Below, one piece after another: positions 1 to 8,574 of a stretch of 64,000 nt of DNA; the stretch's first letter is position 1; every line of letters begins with the position of its first letter. The notes beneath the pieces were generated by a model that was not told where the DNA came from, made no database searches, and worked only from the letters and a program-made list of their open reading frames with translations. Position numbers and translations under genes: made by a program. Source of the stretch: Desulfotalea sp. (lineage in GTDB: Bacteria; Desulfobacterota; Desulfobulbia; Desulfobulbales; Desulfocapsaceae); the NCBI GenBank assembly GCA_002733995.1, contig NVXR01000014.1, positions 1-64,000 on the forward strand. The letters run 5' to 3'.

Positions 1-661
1 CGAGGTCGGTGATGTCCGAGCCGGAGACGCCTTCCGCTTCGATGGCGGTGAGGCGGTCCCCGAGGTCTGTGATGTCCGAGCCAGAGACGCCCTCCTCTTC
101 AATGGCGCCAATGCGGCCTTCGGCGTCTGCGAGGCCGTCTTGGTTGCCGAGCACGCTGTCCAGCAGCTCTTGGAGGTCCGCGAAGTCGTCTTGCAACATG
201 GCCTGGGTGAGCACACCGTCCAGCGATGCTCCGACCACGTAGTCCCCTTCGACGGTGATAATGCGAGAGTCGATTGCGGCGATCAGCACTTCTGCAGCGT
301 CGATGCGGGTGTTGATGTCCACATCTTCGCTCTCCAGGGCGTCCAAGCGGTCTACGAAGGCGCCGAGGTCCCCGCTATTTGTGCCGAGCAGGCCCTCTAC
401 AGCGGCGATGCGGGTCTCAAGTGCGGCGAGAGCGGTGGTGAGCGCCGTCTGCTGGGTGCTGATGGTGACCAGGCTCTCTGTGTTGGCGTCGACGCCCGTG
501 GAGAGTCGCTCGATGTCCGGTGCGACGGGACTGGCGGTGAGCGTGTCCAGCTCAGCGCGCATCTCGGCCAGCTCGATCTCCAGCGTGCTGATGCGCTGGG
601 TAGAGTCGTCGTCTCGGCAGGCGGAGAGGGCGAGAATCGTGAGGAGCGAGAGTGTGCGCAT
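1..661 (-). CDS. Repeat-containing coiled-coil lipoprotein (partial)
   Basis: The minus-strand frame opens with ATG at 659-661 and runs off the left edge, so the C-terminus is missing; 220 codons are visible. The product starts with a short hydrophobic stretch ending in the lipobox LSAC, so it should be a lipoprotein anchored at Cys14. The rest is a heptad-like series rich in Leu, Ile, Glu and Asp, typical of a trimeric or dimeric coiled coil. Toward the edge it enters a 20-residue repeat containing GVSGSDITDL. The base composition is clearly more GC-rich than the DNA after position 1560. No family is recognised. Likely a surface or envelope fibre-like lipoprotein; function unknown. Confidence 0.7.
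   Translation of the reverse strand, partial: MRTLSLLTILALSACRDDDSTQRISTLEIELAEMRAELDTLTASPVAPDIERLSTGVDANTESLVTISTQQTALTTALAALETRIAAVEGLLGTNSGDLGAFVDRLDALESEDVDINTRIDAAEVLIAAIDSRIITVEGDYVVGASLDGVLTQAMLQDDFADLQELLDSVLGNQDGLADAEGRIGAIEEEGVSGSDITDLGDRLTAIEAEGVSGSDITDL
2..107 (-). repeat. 60-bp tandem coding repeat
   Basis: The DNA at 2-61 and 62-107 matches at a 60-base period. It encodes a 20-residue repeat with the core GVSGSDITDL inside the coiled-coil lipoprotein. Only one full unit and part of a second are inside the window, so more copies may lie to the left. Confidence 0.8.
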
Positions 662-706
662 GGGGCCGTCCAATCAAATGAAGACCCTATATACATGGGA
701 TTCTGG

Positions 707-886
707 CTACTTTGAAGGGGAATCGAGATTCCACCGATACAGCGTTGCGGCCTGGGTAAATCCGGCCCCGGCGCCGTAGAGCAAGATCAAGTCCCCCTTC
801 TTCAGTCGCCCTGTTTCCCAGGCGATGCACAGATTGAGCGGCAAGCTGGCCACAACGCAGTGACCGTACTTTCGGTAGGTGAATCG
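707..886 (-). pseudogene. C-terminal remnant of a FabH-like ketoacyl-ACP synthase III
   Basis: A minus-strand frame of about 59 codons ends at a TAG (707-709). It encodes a stretch with KYGHCVVASLPLNL, then a Trp-containing helix, then KKGDLILLYGAGAGF and a short tail ending NLDSPSK. This is the pattern of the C-terminal end of 3-oxoacyl-ACP synthase III (FabH) proteins, including the Gly-rich strand before the C-terminus. The frame is closed upstream by a TGA at 887-889 and has no start, so only the last fifth of the gene remains. It lies just downstream of the tetR gene in the same orientation, with a palindrome between them. It could also be a rearranged gene end; I am fairly sure of the family, less of the cause. 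Confidence 0.55.
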
Positions 887-908
887 TCATTCAGTGAATG
901 GTGATTCA
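880..908. promoter_or_regulatory. 29-bp imperfect palindrome, candidate TetR operator
   Basis: Two 14-base arms flank a single central base; 12 of 14 positions are complementary. Each arm is itself of the form TGAAT-N4-ATTCA. It lies between the tetR gene (940-1551) and the FabH-like remnant, both on the minus strand, upstream of the latter. TetR proteins commonly bind such sites; the link to this TetR is inferred. Confidence 0.5.
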
Positions 909-939
909 TATCTACCGCACCCGCGCCACACGGCAACTG

Positions 940-1551
940 TCAGACGTCCTTCTTCGACCCATCGGTGAGTAATCCACGCGCGAGAAAGGCGAACAACGCG
1001 TCTACTAGTGCGTGAGCGTCGAGTGCTTCATTGTGTAGTGAGGCCTGAAAGGCGGGTTCTTTTAGCATCCCCAGCAGGCAGCGGGACCACAACACGGGAT
1101 CTCCCTCGTGAACCACGCCAAAGCGCTGACCGAGTCGAAGTGCGTGCTCAATTCTTTTGAGGGCGGTGGCGTAAAATCCGCGCAGCGCCTCGTCCCCCTC
1201 GGCGTCAATGCCGATCGCCTCACCGAACAACAAGCGTGGGAGATCGTCCTGTGCGGACAGGGCGAGAATGAGGCGCTCTAGGTTTTCGCGCACTTGGCTG
1301 GTGATGTCCCGGGTGGGGTTCATCCCATGAACGGCGCCCTCAACCTCTTTCATGATCTCGTCTAAGACGGCCTTGAAGACTGCGCGCTTGCTCGGAAAGT
1401 AGTTGTAGAACGTGCCTCTTGCGACGCCAGCAGCGGCCACAATATGAGCGACGCTGGTGCTCTGATAGCCGCGCTGGCCAAAGACCGAACGGCTGGCGAG
1501 TAAGATCTGAGTGCGGCGCTCATCGGGCGCCATGGCGGGTCCGCGGGGCAT
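940..1551 (-). CDS. TetR-family transcriptional regulator
   Basis: A 203-residue protein, the usual length for TetR regulators. The N-terminal helix-turn-helix covers roughly residues 14-60 and includes the typical GVARGTFYNYFPSK recognition segment. The rest is a helical ligand-binding domain of undefined specificity. Start choice is uncertain: ATG 1551 and ATG 1533 are both in frame, and neither has a clear Shine-Dalgarno sequence because AT-rich DNA begins directly upstream of 1551. The gene therefore seems to have lost its own promoter region. The neighbouring FabH-like remnant and the palindrome at 880-908 suggest control of a fatty-acid or acyl-chain gene, as is common for TetR proteins beside such genes; this is inference. 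Confidence 0.9.
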   Translation of the reverse strand: MPRGPAMAPDERRTQILLASRSVFGQRGYQSTSVAHIVAAAGVARGTFYNYFPSKRAVFKAVLDEIMKEVEGAVHGMNPTRDITSQVRENLERLILALSAQDDLPRLLFGEAIGIDAEGDEALRGFYATALKRIEHALRLGQRFGVVHEGDPVLWSRCLLGMLKEPAFQASLHNEALDAHALVDALFAFLARGLLTDGSKKDV

Positions 1552-1562
1552 GCGCAGGATAG
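1550..1562. other. Sharp composition junction
   Basis: DNA left of this point is GC-rich and right of it AT-rich. The change lies at the first codon of tetR and also truncates a minus-strand frame that is open from 1708. It marks either a recombination or integration boundary or a chimeric join in the assembly. No direct repeat, integrase or tRNA is visible next to it. Confidence 0.6.
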
Positions 1563-1708
1563 GAAATTTTCAAGAAATCATTCCACCATCGCAGCTGGGA
1601 GAAAATGACCTTTGGTATGGCTTCACTTTTGAGCAACCAAGGCAGCATTAAAACAACAAAGAAGAACATGCCACTATTGAGTAGTCCACAGAACAAGGGC
1701 CGTATCAT
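1560..1708 (-). pseudogene. Possible 5' fragment of a membrane protein gene cut by the junction
   Basis: From ATG 1706-1708 on the minus strand about 50 codons are open before the composition junction. They encode a very hydrophobic N-terminus (GMFFFVVLMLPWLLK) followed by a basic, aromatic-rich stretch. After the junction the frame continues into antisense tetR sequence, which is meaningless. No strong ribosome binding site is present. It may be the start of a membrane protein divergent from the hyfB-like gene, or a chance frame; confidence is low. Apart from this I see nothing in 1552-1872 besides the AT-rich leader of the next operon. Confidence 0.25.
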
Positions 1709-1872
1709 GGTGACTTACACACAAACTTTACGATCTTAAATATATTATGATATTTTTACCACCACTCTGGAGGCTATATGACCACAGTATGCTAGCACAG
1801 CACGACTCCCTACCCACCCAACATTCGCCATAGTGCTAAACACAACACATTCACCCCGAACAACGAGGACTG

Positions 1873-3828
1873 ATGGATACTTTTTTACTTTCACTTATAG
1901 TTTTATTAGCCGGTGGCCTTTTCGCTTTATTGGCCTTCCGACAGTTCAACCTGATGAAAGCTGGTTATATCGCTCTCTCAATAGCAGGAAGCATCATTGG
2001 CCTATCCGCCATTAGGGCTCCTCTGCAACAGGGCATCACCTCCACATTTTCAACAACCTGGCTCCACATTTTCTCACTTTCTTTCAGCCTGGATTCACTT
2101 TCAGCTTTTTTCCTCATCCCTATATTTACGATCTGCCCCCTCGCGACACTCTACAGTTTTCATTATATGGATAATACCAACAAGAAAAGCAGGGTTGCGG
2201 CGAACTTTTTTTTCCTCACCCTACTCACAATCTCAATGGCACTAGTTGCCACCGCAGATAACATCATCAGCTTTATTCTTGTCTGGGAAGTCATGTCTCT
2301 GTCATCTTTTTTTCTGGTGATGCACGAGTATCATAAAAAAGACACAAGAAAGGCCGGATATATTTATTTTATATTCACCCACGTCGGGGCCATGTTCATC
2401 TTCGCAGCCTTTTCACTGGCATACAGTTATACAGAGTCTTTTGATTTTGTGTCCTTTGCCACTATGCCCGACAACATCAAGATAATTGTCTTTTTCCTTG
2501 CCCTGGTAGGCTTCGGTTCAAAGGCCGGCATCTTCCCCCTGCATATCTGGCTCCCCCACGCCCACCCGGCGGCACCAAGCAATGTCTCTGCTGTAATGTC
2601 CGGCGTCATGATCAAAATGGGTATCTACGGTATCATTCGTCTCTACGCCAGGCTTGAGGCAACCGATCTGGTATACGGGGAAGTAATACTCACCCTGGGC
2701 ATCGTATCTGGCATACTCGGAGTAGTATACGCCCTCGGCAAACACGATCTGAAGAAACTACTCGCCTACCACAGCGTTGAAAATATCGGCATCATTCTCA
2801 TCGGTACTGGCATCGGTATGATAGGTATAGCTACGGATAATATGGTCATGGCCAGTTTTGGTTTTGCCGGTGGCCTGCTTCATGTCCTCAATCATTCTAT
2901 TTTTAAATCCCTGCTGTTTCTTGGGGCAGGAGCAGTACTGCAAAAAACAAAAATCAGGCATATTGACAAGCTAGGTGGACTTATAAAAAGTATGCCTACT
3001 ACAGGTAAGACCTTTTTAATTGGTTCAGTTTCCATCTCTGGCCTGCCCCCATTCAATGGATTCGTCAGTGAATTTTTAATATATTACGGAGCTTTTCATG
3101 GGCTGTCTCTTGGCGGATCATCCTTTATTTTTACCATATTCGCAATCCTGTCTCTAGCCATAATAGGCGGACTCGCAGCTGCCTGTTTTTCAAAAGTTAT
3201 CGGTGTTGTTTTTTTGGGAGAGCCACGAACCAAGAAGGCAATGAATGCGCCTGACCCAGAATTCACCATGACCCTGCCTATGATCATACTGGCAACGGCC
3301 TGCATAGTAATCGGGATCTTTCCACAATTCTTTATCATGACAGCCTTCCAAGGTCTACAAAGCATATCTACCCTACACGCCGTAACCACAAACGAAATAA
3401 TAACAGTTGCCGACAATTTAGCCTTTGCCGCCCGTCTGTTACTTGTTGCCTTTTTCCTAAGTTTATTGCTACGCAAGATATTCTACCTGAAAAAGACCGT
3501 TACTTCGGGACCGACCTGGGGCTGTGGTTTTACACAACCAAGCGTGAAAATGCAGTATACCGGCACATCATATGCGATGAGTATTATCGACTTCTTTCGC
3601 CCTTTCGTGGACATAAGAACCACCTACTCCGGTATCAACAGAATATTTCCCGGTCGAACCACATATAAGACCCAAGTGGACGATATTGCGGAAAAGGCAC
3701 TGATGGAGCGTATCGTCAGCCCAATTCTCTATCTGCTTGCGAAATTACGTTGGATACAGCACGGTCATATCCAGCTTTATATTGGTTATATTATCGCCAC
3801 TATCATCGTTTTACTGCTCTTTATATGA
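1873..3828 (+). CDS. hyfB: Hyf/Ehr complex proton-pumping subunit (HyfB/NuoL-like)
   Basis: A 651-residue polytopic membrane protein, about 14-16 helices, of the antiporter-like NuoL/MrpA family and the size of hydrogenase-4 component B. The central region has the family's conserved lysine/histidine surroundings, for example FGSKAGIFPLHIWLPHAHPAAP around residues 215-235 and the HNIGIILIG-type segment after YHSVEN. It should act in the cytoplasmic membrane as a proton or sodium channel module driven by the peripheral arm. The start at 1873 follows GAGG at a normal distance. It is the first gene of a tight six-gene operon. Confidence 0.9.
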   Translation: MDTFLLSLIVLLAGGLFALLAFRQFNLMKAGYIALSIAGSIIGLSAIRAPLQQGITSTFSTTWLHIFSLSFSLDSLSAFFLIPIFTICPLATLYSFHYMDNTNKKSRVAANFFFLTLLTISMALVATADNIISFILVWEVMSLSSFFLVMHEYHKKDTRKAGYIYFIFTHVGAMFIFAAFSLAYSYTESFDFVSFATMPDNIKIIVFFLALVGFGSKAGIFPLHIWLPHAHPAAPSNVSAVMSGVMIKMGIYGIIRLYARLEATDLVYGEVILTLGIVSGILGVVYALGKHDLKKLLAYHSVENIGIILIGTGIGMIGIATDNMVMASFGFAGGLLHVLNHSIFKSLLFLGAGAVLQKTKIRHIDKLGGLIKSMPTTGKTFLIGSVSISGLPPFNGFVSEFLIYYGAFHGLSLGGSSFIFTIFAILSLAIIGGLAAACFSKVIGVVFLGEPRTKKAMNAPDPEFTMTLPMIILATACIVIGIFPQFFIMTAFQGLQSISTLHAVTTNEIITVADNLAFAARLLLVAFFLSLLLRKIFYLKKTVTSGPTWGCGFTQPSVKMQYTGTSYAMSIIDFFRPFVDIRTTYSGINRIFPGRTTYKTQVDDIAEKALMERIVSPILYLLAKLRWIQHGHIQLYIGYIIATIIVLLLFI

Positions 3829-3836
3829 GGCTTGAA

Positions 3837-4754
3837 ATGGAATCATTCATAACATTTGCCATCGCGGCGCTAACGGCACCGCTTTTCCCTGGCATCATCT
3901 TAAAAGTGAAAGCCTTTTTAGCAGGAAAAAAAGGCCCACCGCTGTTTATTAAATATTTTACGGTATTAAAGCTGTTACGCAAGGGGTCAGTGTACAGTAC
4001 CAGCACCAGTTTCATCTTTAAACTCGGTCCCGTAGTCTCATTTGCCACCGCGCTGATTTGCCTGCTGTTTTTCCCCTTTGCAGACAGAGCACCGATTTTT
4101 TCTTTCCATGGTGATATCATCGTCATCTTCTACATTATGGGCATTGGAAGATTTTTCACCGTTATTGCGGCCCTGGACACCGGTTCCCCTTTTGAAGGAA
4201 TGGGTGCAGCCAGGGAGGTCTTTTTCTCAACTCTTGCTGAAGTGACTATTTTTACCACCTTGATACTCTTCTATCGTCTGACCGGCTCACTCAGTTTCAG
4301 CGAATACTTTATCGGCGACAACCAAATTTGCCTGCTCAATGCATCAGGGGCGCTGTTATTATTTGTCATAGTCGCCCTCTTTATGGTTCTACTCACTGAA
4401 AATTCCCGCGTGCCTGTGGATGACCCCGCCACCCACCTTGAATTGACCATGATCCATGAAGTGATGATCCTCGACCACAGTGGCCCGGACCTGGCCCTTA
4501 TTGAACTGGCATCATTTTATAAACTGTTCTTCTATTCCGCCTTTATAACACAAATCATTTACCCGTTTACCCATACCAGTAGTGCCATTAACGGTCTTAT
4601 TTTTTATGGCATTCTCTTCGGCATCTATGTGAGCATAGGCATCACAGAATCCATAATGGCGCGATGCAAAATGAACTTGATTCCCCAATTCATTCTCACC
4701 TCATTCGCACTGGTCTTTTTTGCTGCCATCTTAACCATGGGAGTTCTACAATGA
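3837..4754 (+). CDS. hyfC: Hyf/Ehr membrane anchor subunit (HyfC/NuoH-like)
   Basis: A 305-residue membrane protein with about eight helices, of the NuoH/HyfC family that joins the membrane arm to the hydrogenase-like module. The family signature is visible in ENSRVPVDDPATHLELTMIHE at about residues 195-215, with the acidic residues that line the quinone or proton path, and in LDTGSPFEGMGAAREVF near residue 110. The start ATG 3837 is preferred because GAGG lies six bases upstream; ATG 3825, overlapping the previous stop, is the alternative. Translationally coupled to the flanking genes. Confidence 0.9.
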   Translation: MESFITFAIAALTAPLFPGIILKVKAFLAGKKGPPLFIKYFTVLKLLRKGSVYSTSTSFIFKLGPVVSFATALICLLFFPFADRAPIFSFHGDIIVIFYIMGIGRFFTVIAALDTGSPFEGMGAAREVFFSTLAEVTIFTTLILFYRLTGSLSFSEYFIGDNQICLLNASGALLLFVIVALFMVLLTENSRVPVDDPATHLELTMIHEVMILDHSGPDLALIELASFYKLFFYSAFITQIIYPFTHTSSAINGLIFYGILFGIYVSIGITESIMARCKMNLIPQFILTSFALVFFAAILTMGVLQ

Positions 4755-5404
4755 TAAATATTACAGAATCAATTCTAGTCATTACACTCCTGTCGGTTTT
4801 GCTCTCTCTTGGATCAACCAGACTTATGGCCCTGGTCCAAATCATGGCCTTACAGGGGATCATGGTTTCCCTTACCCCACTCTTTCTCCGATCACATGGA
4901 TCCCTCGGCAGCGGTGCCATTATCTTTTTCCAGATAATGATCCTGATCAAAGGCCTACTCATTCCTGGCCTGCTCTATATGGCGGTTAAACGTGTTGCCA
5001 TAAAACGGGAAATTGAACCATTTATCGGGTACCACGCCTCTATCCTGGCTGGACTTGCAATATTGATTTTCTCGATCTTCATCACCAATAATCTCCGTCT
5101 TTCACTACCCGAAGGACACGATATGGTGTTGATAACCGCCATTACCACCATGGCCGCTGGTTTTTTCCTGATGATGGCCAGAAGTAAGGCGATAACCCAG
5201 ATCATTGGTTATTTAATGTTGGAAAATGGCATCTACCTTATTGGCACAGCTCTGACTAAACACAGCCACACCCTCTACGTTGTTGAATTCGGAGTCCTGC
5301 TCGATCTTCTGGTGGGAGTCATGATCATGGGCATCATCCTCCACAATATTCACAACGCTTTTGATGATGTCGACACAACCTCACCCAGACGCTTAAAGGA
5401 TTGA
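4751..5404 (+). CDS. hyfE: Hyf/Ehr membrane subunit (HyfE-like)
   Basis: A 217-residue membrane protein with about six or seven helices. Size, hydrophobicity and place between hyfC and hyfF match hydrogenase-4 component E, whose C-terminal half resembles NuoK. The start ATG 4751 overlaps the previous stop (ATGA), which indicates coupled translation. Two charged positions inside helices, typical of NuoK-like proton paths, are present in the middle (for example the Glu in MLENGIYLIG). No separate enzymatic role is known for this subunit. Confidence 0.85.
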   Translation: MINITESILVITLLSVLLSLGSTRLMALVQIMALQGIMVSLTPLFLRSHGSLGSGAIIFFQIMILIKGLLIPGLLYMAVKRVAIKREIEPFIGYHASILAGLAILIFSIFITNNLRLSLPEGHDMVLITAITTMAAGFFLMMARSKAITQIIGYLMLENGIYLIGTALTKHSHTLYVVEFGVLLDLLVGVMIMGIILHNIHNAFDDVDTTSPRRLKD

Positions 5405-5408
5405 TACT

Positions 5409-6836
5409 ATGATTGAGTTTATATTTATACTGCCCATCGCGACAGGCCTCATGACCCTTGCGCTACCAGCTACACTCGGTAGAATAGTGCTCTTGGTTAC
5501 CGCGCTGTTACATCTTCAACTGACAATAATGAGCTGGATGGGTCGACTCGTCCCCACCTTTAGTGACTATTTCAGTGCCTCCCCTGAAGGTCTGTTGATC
5601 CTCATGGTCACTTCTTTTATCTTTGTCTGTATCTCTCTCTATTCCTTCTCCTATATGCAAGAGACAGACATTGAAAACAAACCGCTTTTCATCTGCTGCA
5701 TGCTTCTCTTTCTTGGAACCATGTCTATGGTCACACTCTCCGACCATCCAATTGTACTGTGGATAGCCATTGAGGCAACAACCTTAGTCAGCGCCCCACT
5801 CATTTTTATCCATCGCTCCAAGGCGGCCCTTGAGGCAACCTGGAAATATGTTCTCATCTGCTCGGTGGGTATTGCTCTAGCACTACTCGGTTACTTTTTT
5901 ATCACCCTGGCCATGGACCTTGGCAATATAGATGCTCCCATGACCTTTACCTCCCTAAACACCGTAGCAACGCAGTTAGATCCACTCTGGTTGAAAGTTG
6001 GCTTCATCTTTGTAATTATTGGTTTTGGTACTAAAATGGGCCTTGCTCCAATGCACACCTGGTTACCAGACGCTCATAGTCAGGCACCTAGCCCCGCATC
6101 GGCACTCCTCTCTGGTGCCCTGCTTAACTGTGCCTTCCTCGGTATCTACAAGACCCATGTCCTAATGTGTATCGCTGGACTCGGCGAATTTTCCGGCAAT
6201 CTGTTGATCGGTTTTGGTCTTATCTCGATGATGGTGGGGGCCATCTTTATCATTGGTCAGGCGGATTACAAAAGAATGCTCGCCTATTCGAGTATTAAAA
6301 ATATGGGTATCATAGCCTTTGGCGTTGGGATTGGTGGCTTTGCGCTGTACGGTGCATTCCTGCATATCATCCATCATTCCCTGTTAAAATCGTCGTTGTT
6401 TCTCTCTGCGGGTAATATTCTGCTGGGCTTTGGCACGAAACAGGTACAGCGGATCGGTGGAATTATTCGTCATTTACCAAGAACATACATCGCCTTTTTC
6501 GCCGGCTTTATAGGTATTTCCGGCATGCCTCCCTTTGGTATGTTTATCAGTGAAATGATCATCATGGTTGGAGCCTTCCAAGAACACCGCTATATCAGTG
6601 TTGCCTTATTTTTACTCGCCCTGACCCTTGTGGGGGCCGGCGTCGGACGTATTTTTATGTCCATGTCCTATGGGGAAACCAGCAAAAAGCTCCTGGTAAA
6701 AGAAAAGACCATACGCCTGCTGCCATCATATGCATTACTACTGGCCTCCATCGCTCTCTGCATATGGATGCCGGACATTGTGCACACAACCATCCTTAAT
6801 TCTATAAAAATAATTGGCGGCATAACCCATGTATAA
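5409..6836 (+). CDS. hyfF: Hyf/Ehr proton-pumping subunit (HyfF/NuoN-M-like)
   Basis: A 475-residue antiporter-like membrane protein, about 14 helices. It carries the NuoM/N signature region FGTKMGLAPMHTWLPDAHSQAPSPASALLSG in its middle, written here as two adjoining conserved parts (GTKMGLAPMHTWL, DAHSQAPSPASALL), and YSSIKNMGI after it. It is a second pump module of the same complex as the product at 1873-3828. It starts four bases after the previous stop and overlaps the next gene by eight bases. Confidence 0.9.
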   Translation: MIEFIFILPIATGLMTLALPATLGRIVLLVTALLHLQLTIMSWMGRLVPTFSDYFSASPEGLLILMVTSFIFVCISLYSFSYMQETDIENKPLFICCMLLFLGTMSMVTLSDHPIVLWIAIEATTLVSAPLIFIHRSKAALEATWKYVLICSVGIALALLGYFFITLAMDLGNIDAPMTFTSLNTVATQLDPLWLKVGFIFVIIGFGTKMGLAPMHTWLPDAHSQAPSPASALLSGALLNCAFLGIYKTHVLMCIAGLGEFSGNLLIGFGLISMMVGAIFIIGQADYKRMLAYSSIKNMGIIAFGVGIGGFALYGAFLHIIHHSLLKSSLFLSAGNILLGFGTKQVQRIGGIIRHLPRTYIAFFAGFIGISGMPPFGMFISEMIIMVGAFQEHRYISVALFLLALTLVGAGVGRIFMSMSYGETSKKLLVKEKTIRLLPSYALLLASIALCIWMPDIVHTTILNSIKIIGGITHV

Positions 6837-8349
6837 CCTCCTGAAAATAGAAAACGGCATAGCGATATCCAGGGAAGCCATACCCCAAGTTTCATATGAA
6901 CAGTTTTTTACAACACTTTCCGAATTCGTAAATAATGACGGCTTTATTGTCCAGTTTTTCGCCTACAAGGATGGCATAAACCACAAACTCATTGCGGTGG
7001 TTCGCAACACAGATCTCTATCTAATCTCTACCCAAGTCGGAACATCTTTTCAGTCTCTTACAGGAAATTCCAGCGAAAAGTTCCATATGTTTGAAAGAGA
7101 GATAGCAGAACAGTTTGGCCTTAAGCCCGACGGTCACCCCTGGCTGAAAATGGTTAGATATCACGAGAATTATTCTGGCGTAAAAGACGTTTTTGGTAAC
7201 GATTACAACAAGCCTATCCCAGGAAACTACCCCTATTTCAGCGTTGAGGGTGATGCCATCCACGAGGTTGCAGTGGGACCGGTTCACGCCGGTATCATCG
7301 AACCGGGCCACTTCAGATTTCAGTGCGCAGGGGAAGAAGTACTCCACCTAGAGATCCAGCTTGGCTACCAGCATCGAGGTATCGAAATGATGCTGCCCAA
7401 ACTCCCACACAAACGATTCACCTCCATATGTGAAGCCATTGCCGGGGACACGACAATCGGTCACACTCTTTGTATGTGCCAGGCAGTTGAGGCCCTAGCG
7501 GGTCTAAGTGTGGCCCCTGGCCCACGCATAGTCCGCACCATAGCTCTGGAGCTTGAAAGAATCTGTAACCATATTGGAGACCTTGGCGCTCTGAGCGGAG
7601 ACGTCGCCTTCAATCCACCCGCTGCCTACTTTGGCAGACTCCGGGGAGAATTTCTCAACCTCCTCCAAGTTCTTAGCGGCAACAGATTCGGCAAAGGCCT
7701 GGTTAGACCTGGTGGCATCACCTATGTTATGGGCAAGGAACAATGCACTCTTATCCGCGACAAGCTGGCGGAAACCACCCCGGAGTTAGAACATGTCTGC
7801 GCCCTGCTTTTTGATGCCCATACGGTTCAGGCCAGGTTCGAGCACACCGGTACAGTTGACCATCAAATGGCCACGGACCTTGGCCTCGTAGGCTTTGCAG
7901 GCAGAGCATGTAACATCCCCTACGATGCAAGAGTTACCTTCCCAACAGAATATTACGAGGGACTACCCGCCAATCGAAACCTTATCACTAACGGTGATGT
8001 AAACAGCCGCGCGATGGTCAGGCGGGAGGAAATAATGCATTCACTAGAACTTATCAATCTTCTACTCGACATGCATGAAAGTCAACGCTACACAGCAACA
8101 CCTTTACACACGCAAGACCATAACCTTTCTCCTGATTCTTTTGTTGTAACCATCAATGAAGGCTGGCGAGGTGAGGTGTCCCACTGCATCCTCACCGATG
8201 GCGATGGCCATGTGCAGCGCTATAAGATCAAAGACCCTTCATTTCACAACTGGACAGGTCTAGCTATGTCGCTTCGCAACCAGGAAATCTCCGACTTCCC
8301 TCTGTGCAACAAGAGCTTTAATCTCTCTTATTGCGGATTTGATCTCTAA
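6829..8349 (+). CDS. Hydrogenase-like large subunit lacking NiFe ligands (Ehr type, NuoC-NuoD fusion)
   Basis: A 506-residue protein. Residues about 1-130 resemble the NuoC/HyfG N-terminal domain and residues about 140-506 the NuoD/group 4 [NiFe]-hydrogenase large subunit. In true hydrogenases the N-terminal motif is CxxC and the C-terminal motif DPCxxC. Here the first position reads SICEAIAGD (one Cys left) and the last reads DPSFHNW (both Cys gone). The protein therefore cannot hold a normal NiFe site. This is the pattern of Ehr (energy-converting hydrogenase related) complexes described from Geobacter. It probably passes electrons or binds another substrate rather than activating hydrogen; the true reaction is unknown. 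Overlaps hyfF by eight bases. Confidence 0.85.
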   Translation: MYNLLKIENGIAISREAIPQVSYEQFFTTLSEFVNNDGFIVQFFAYKDGINHKLIAVVRNTDLYLISTQVGTSFQSLTGNSSEKFHMFEREIAEQFGLKPDGHPWLKMVRYHENYSGVKDVFGNDYNKPIPGNYPYFSVEGDAIHEVAVGPVHAGIIEPGHFRFQCAGEEVLHLEIQLGYQHRGIEMMLPKLPHKRFTSICEAIAGDTTIGHTLCMCQAVEALAGLSVAPGPRIVRTIALELERICNHIGDLGALSGDVAFNPPAAYFGRLRGEFLNLLQVLSGNRFGKGLVRPGGITYVMGKEQCTLIRDKLAETTPELEHVCALLFDAHTVQARFEHTGTVDHQMATDLGLVGFAGRACNIPYDARVTFPTEYYEGLPANRNLITNGDVNSRAMVRREEIMHSLELINLLLDMHESQRYTATPLHTQDHNLSPDSFVVTINEGWRGEVSHCILTDGDGHVQRYKIKDPSFHNWTGLAMSLRNQEISDFPLCNKSFNLSYCGFDL

Positions 8350-8574
8350 AAATGACCAACGAAGAGATGAGGCCAGCTGAAGGGGGCTGCTTAAAATCAA
8401 CATGTACCCGCGCGATAGTAGTAGCCATAAACCTTATATCGAGGCCCCACTCTGCTTGTCTGTTTACAAAGAGCGTTTTTGGTGAACTCCAAAGGGATTG
8501 GGTCATAGGCCTTTCTCCGATAATCTATCAGCACAACAGGTCTCAGGCGGCTGAGACACCTACAGGGCGAAAGC

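Noticed and set aside
140..779. Long plus-strand frames over the first 800 bases
   Set aside because: They are antisense to the coiled-coil lipoprotein and the FabH remnant, whose minus-strand translations make clear sense. GC-rich DNA opens such frames by chance.
1833..2015. 60-codon frame overlapping the hyfB start
   Set aside because: Shadow frame of the true gene at 1873.
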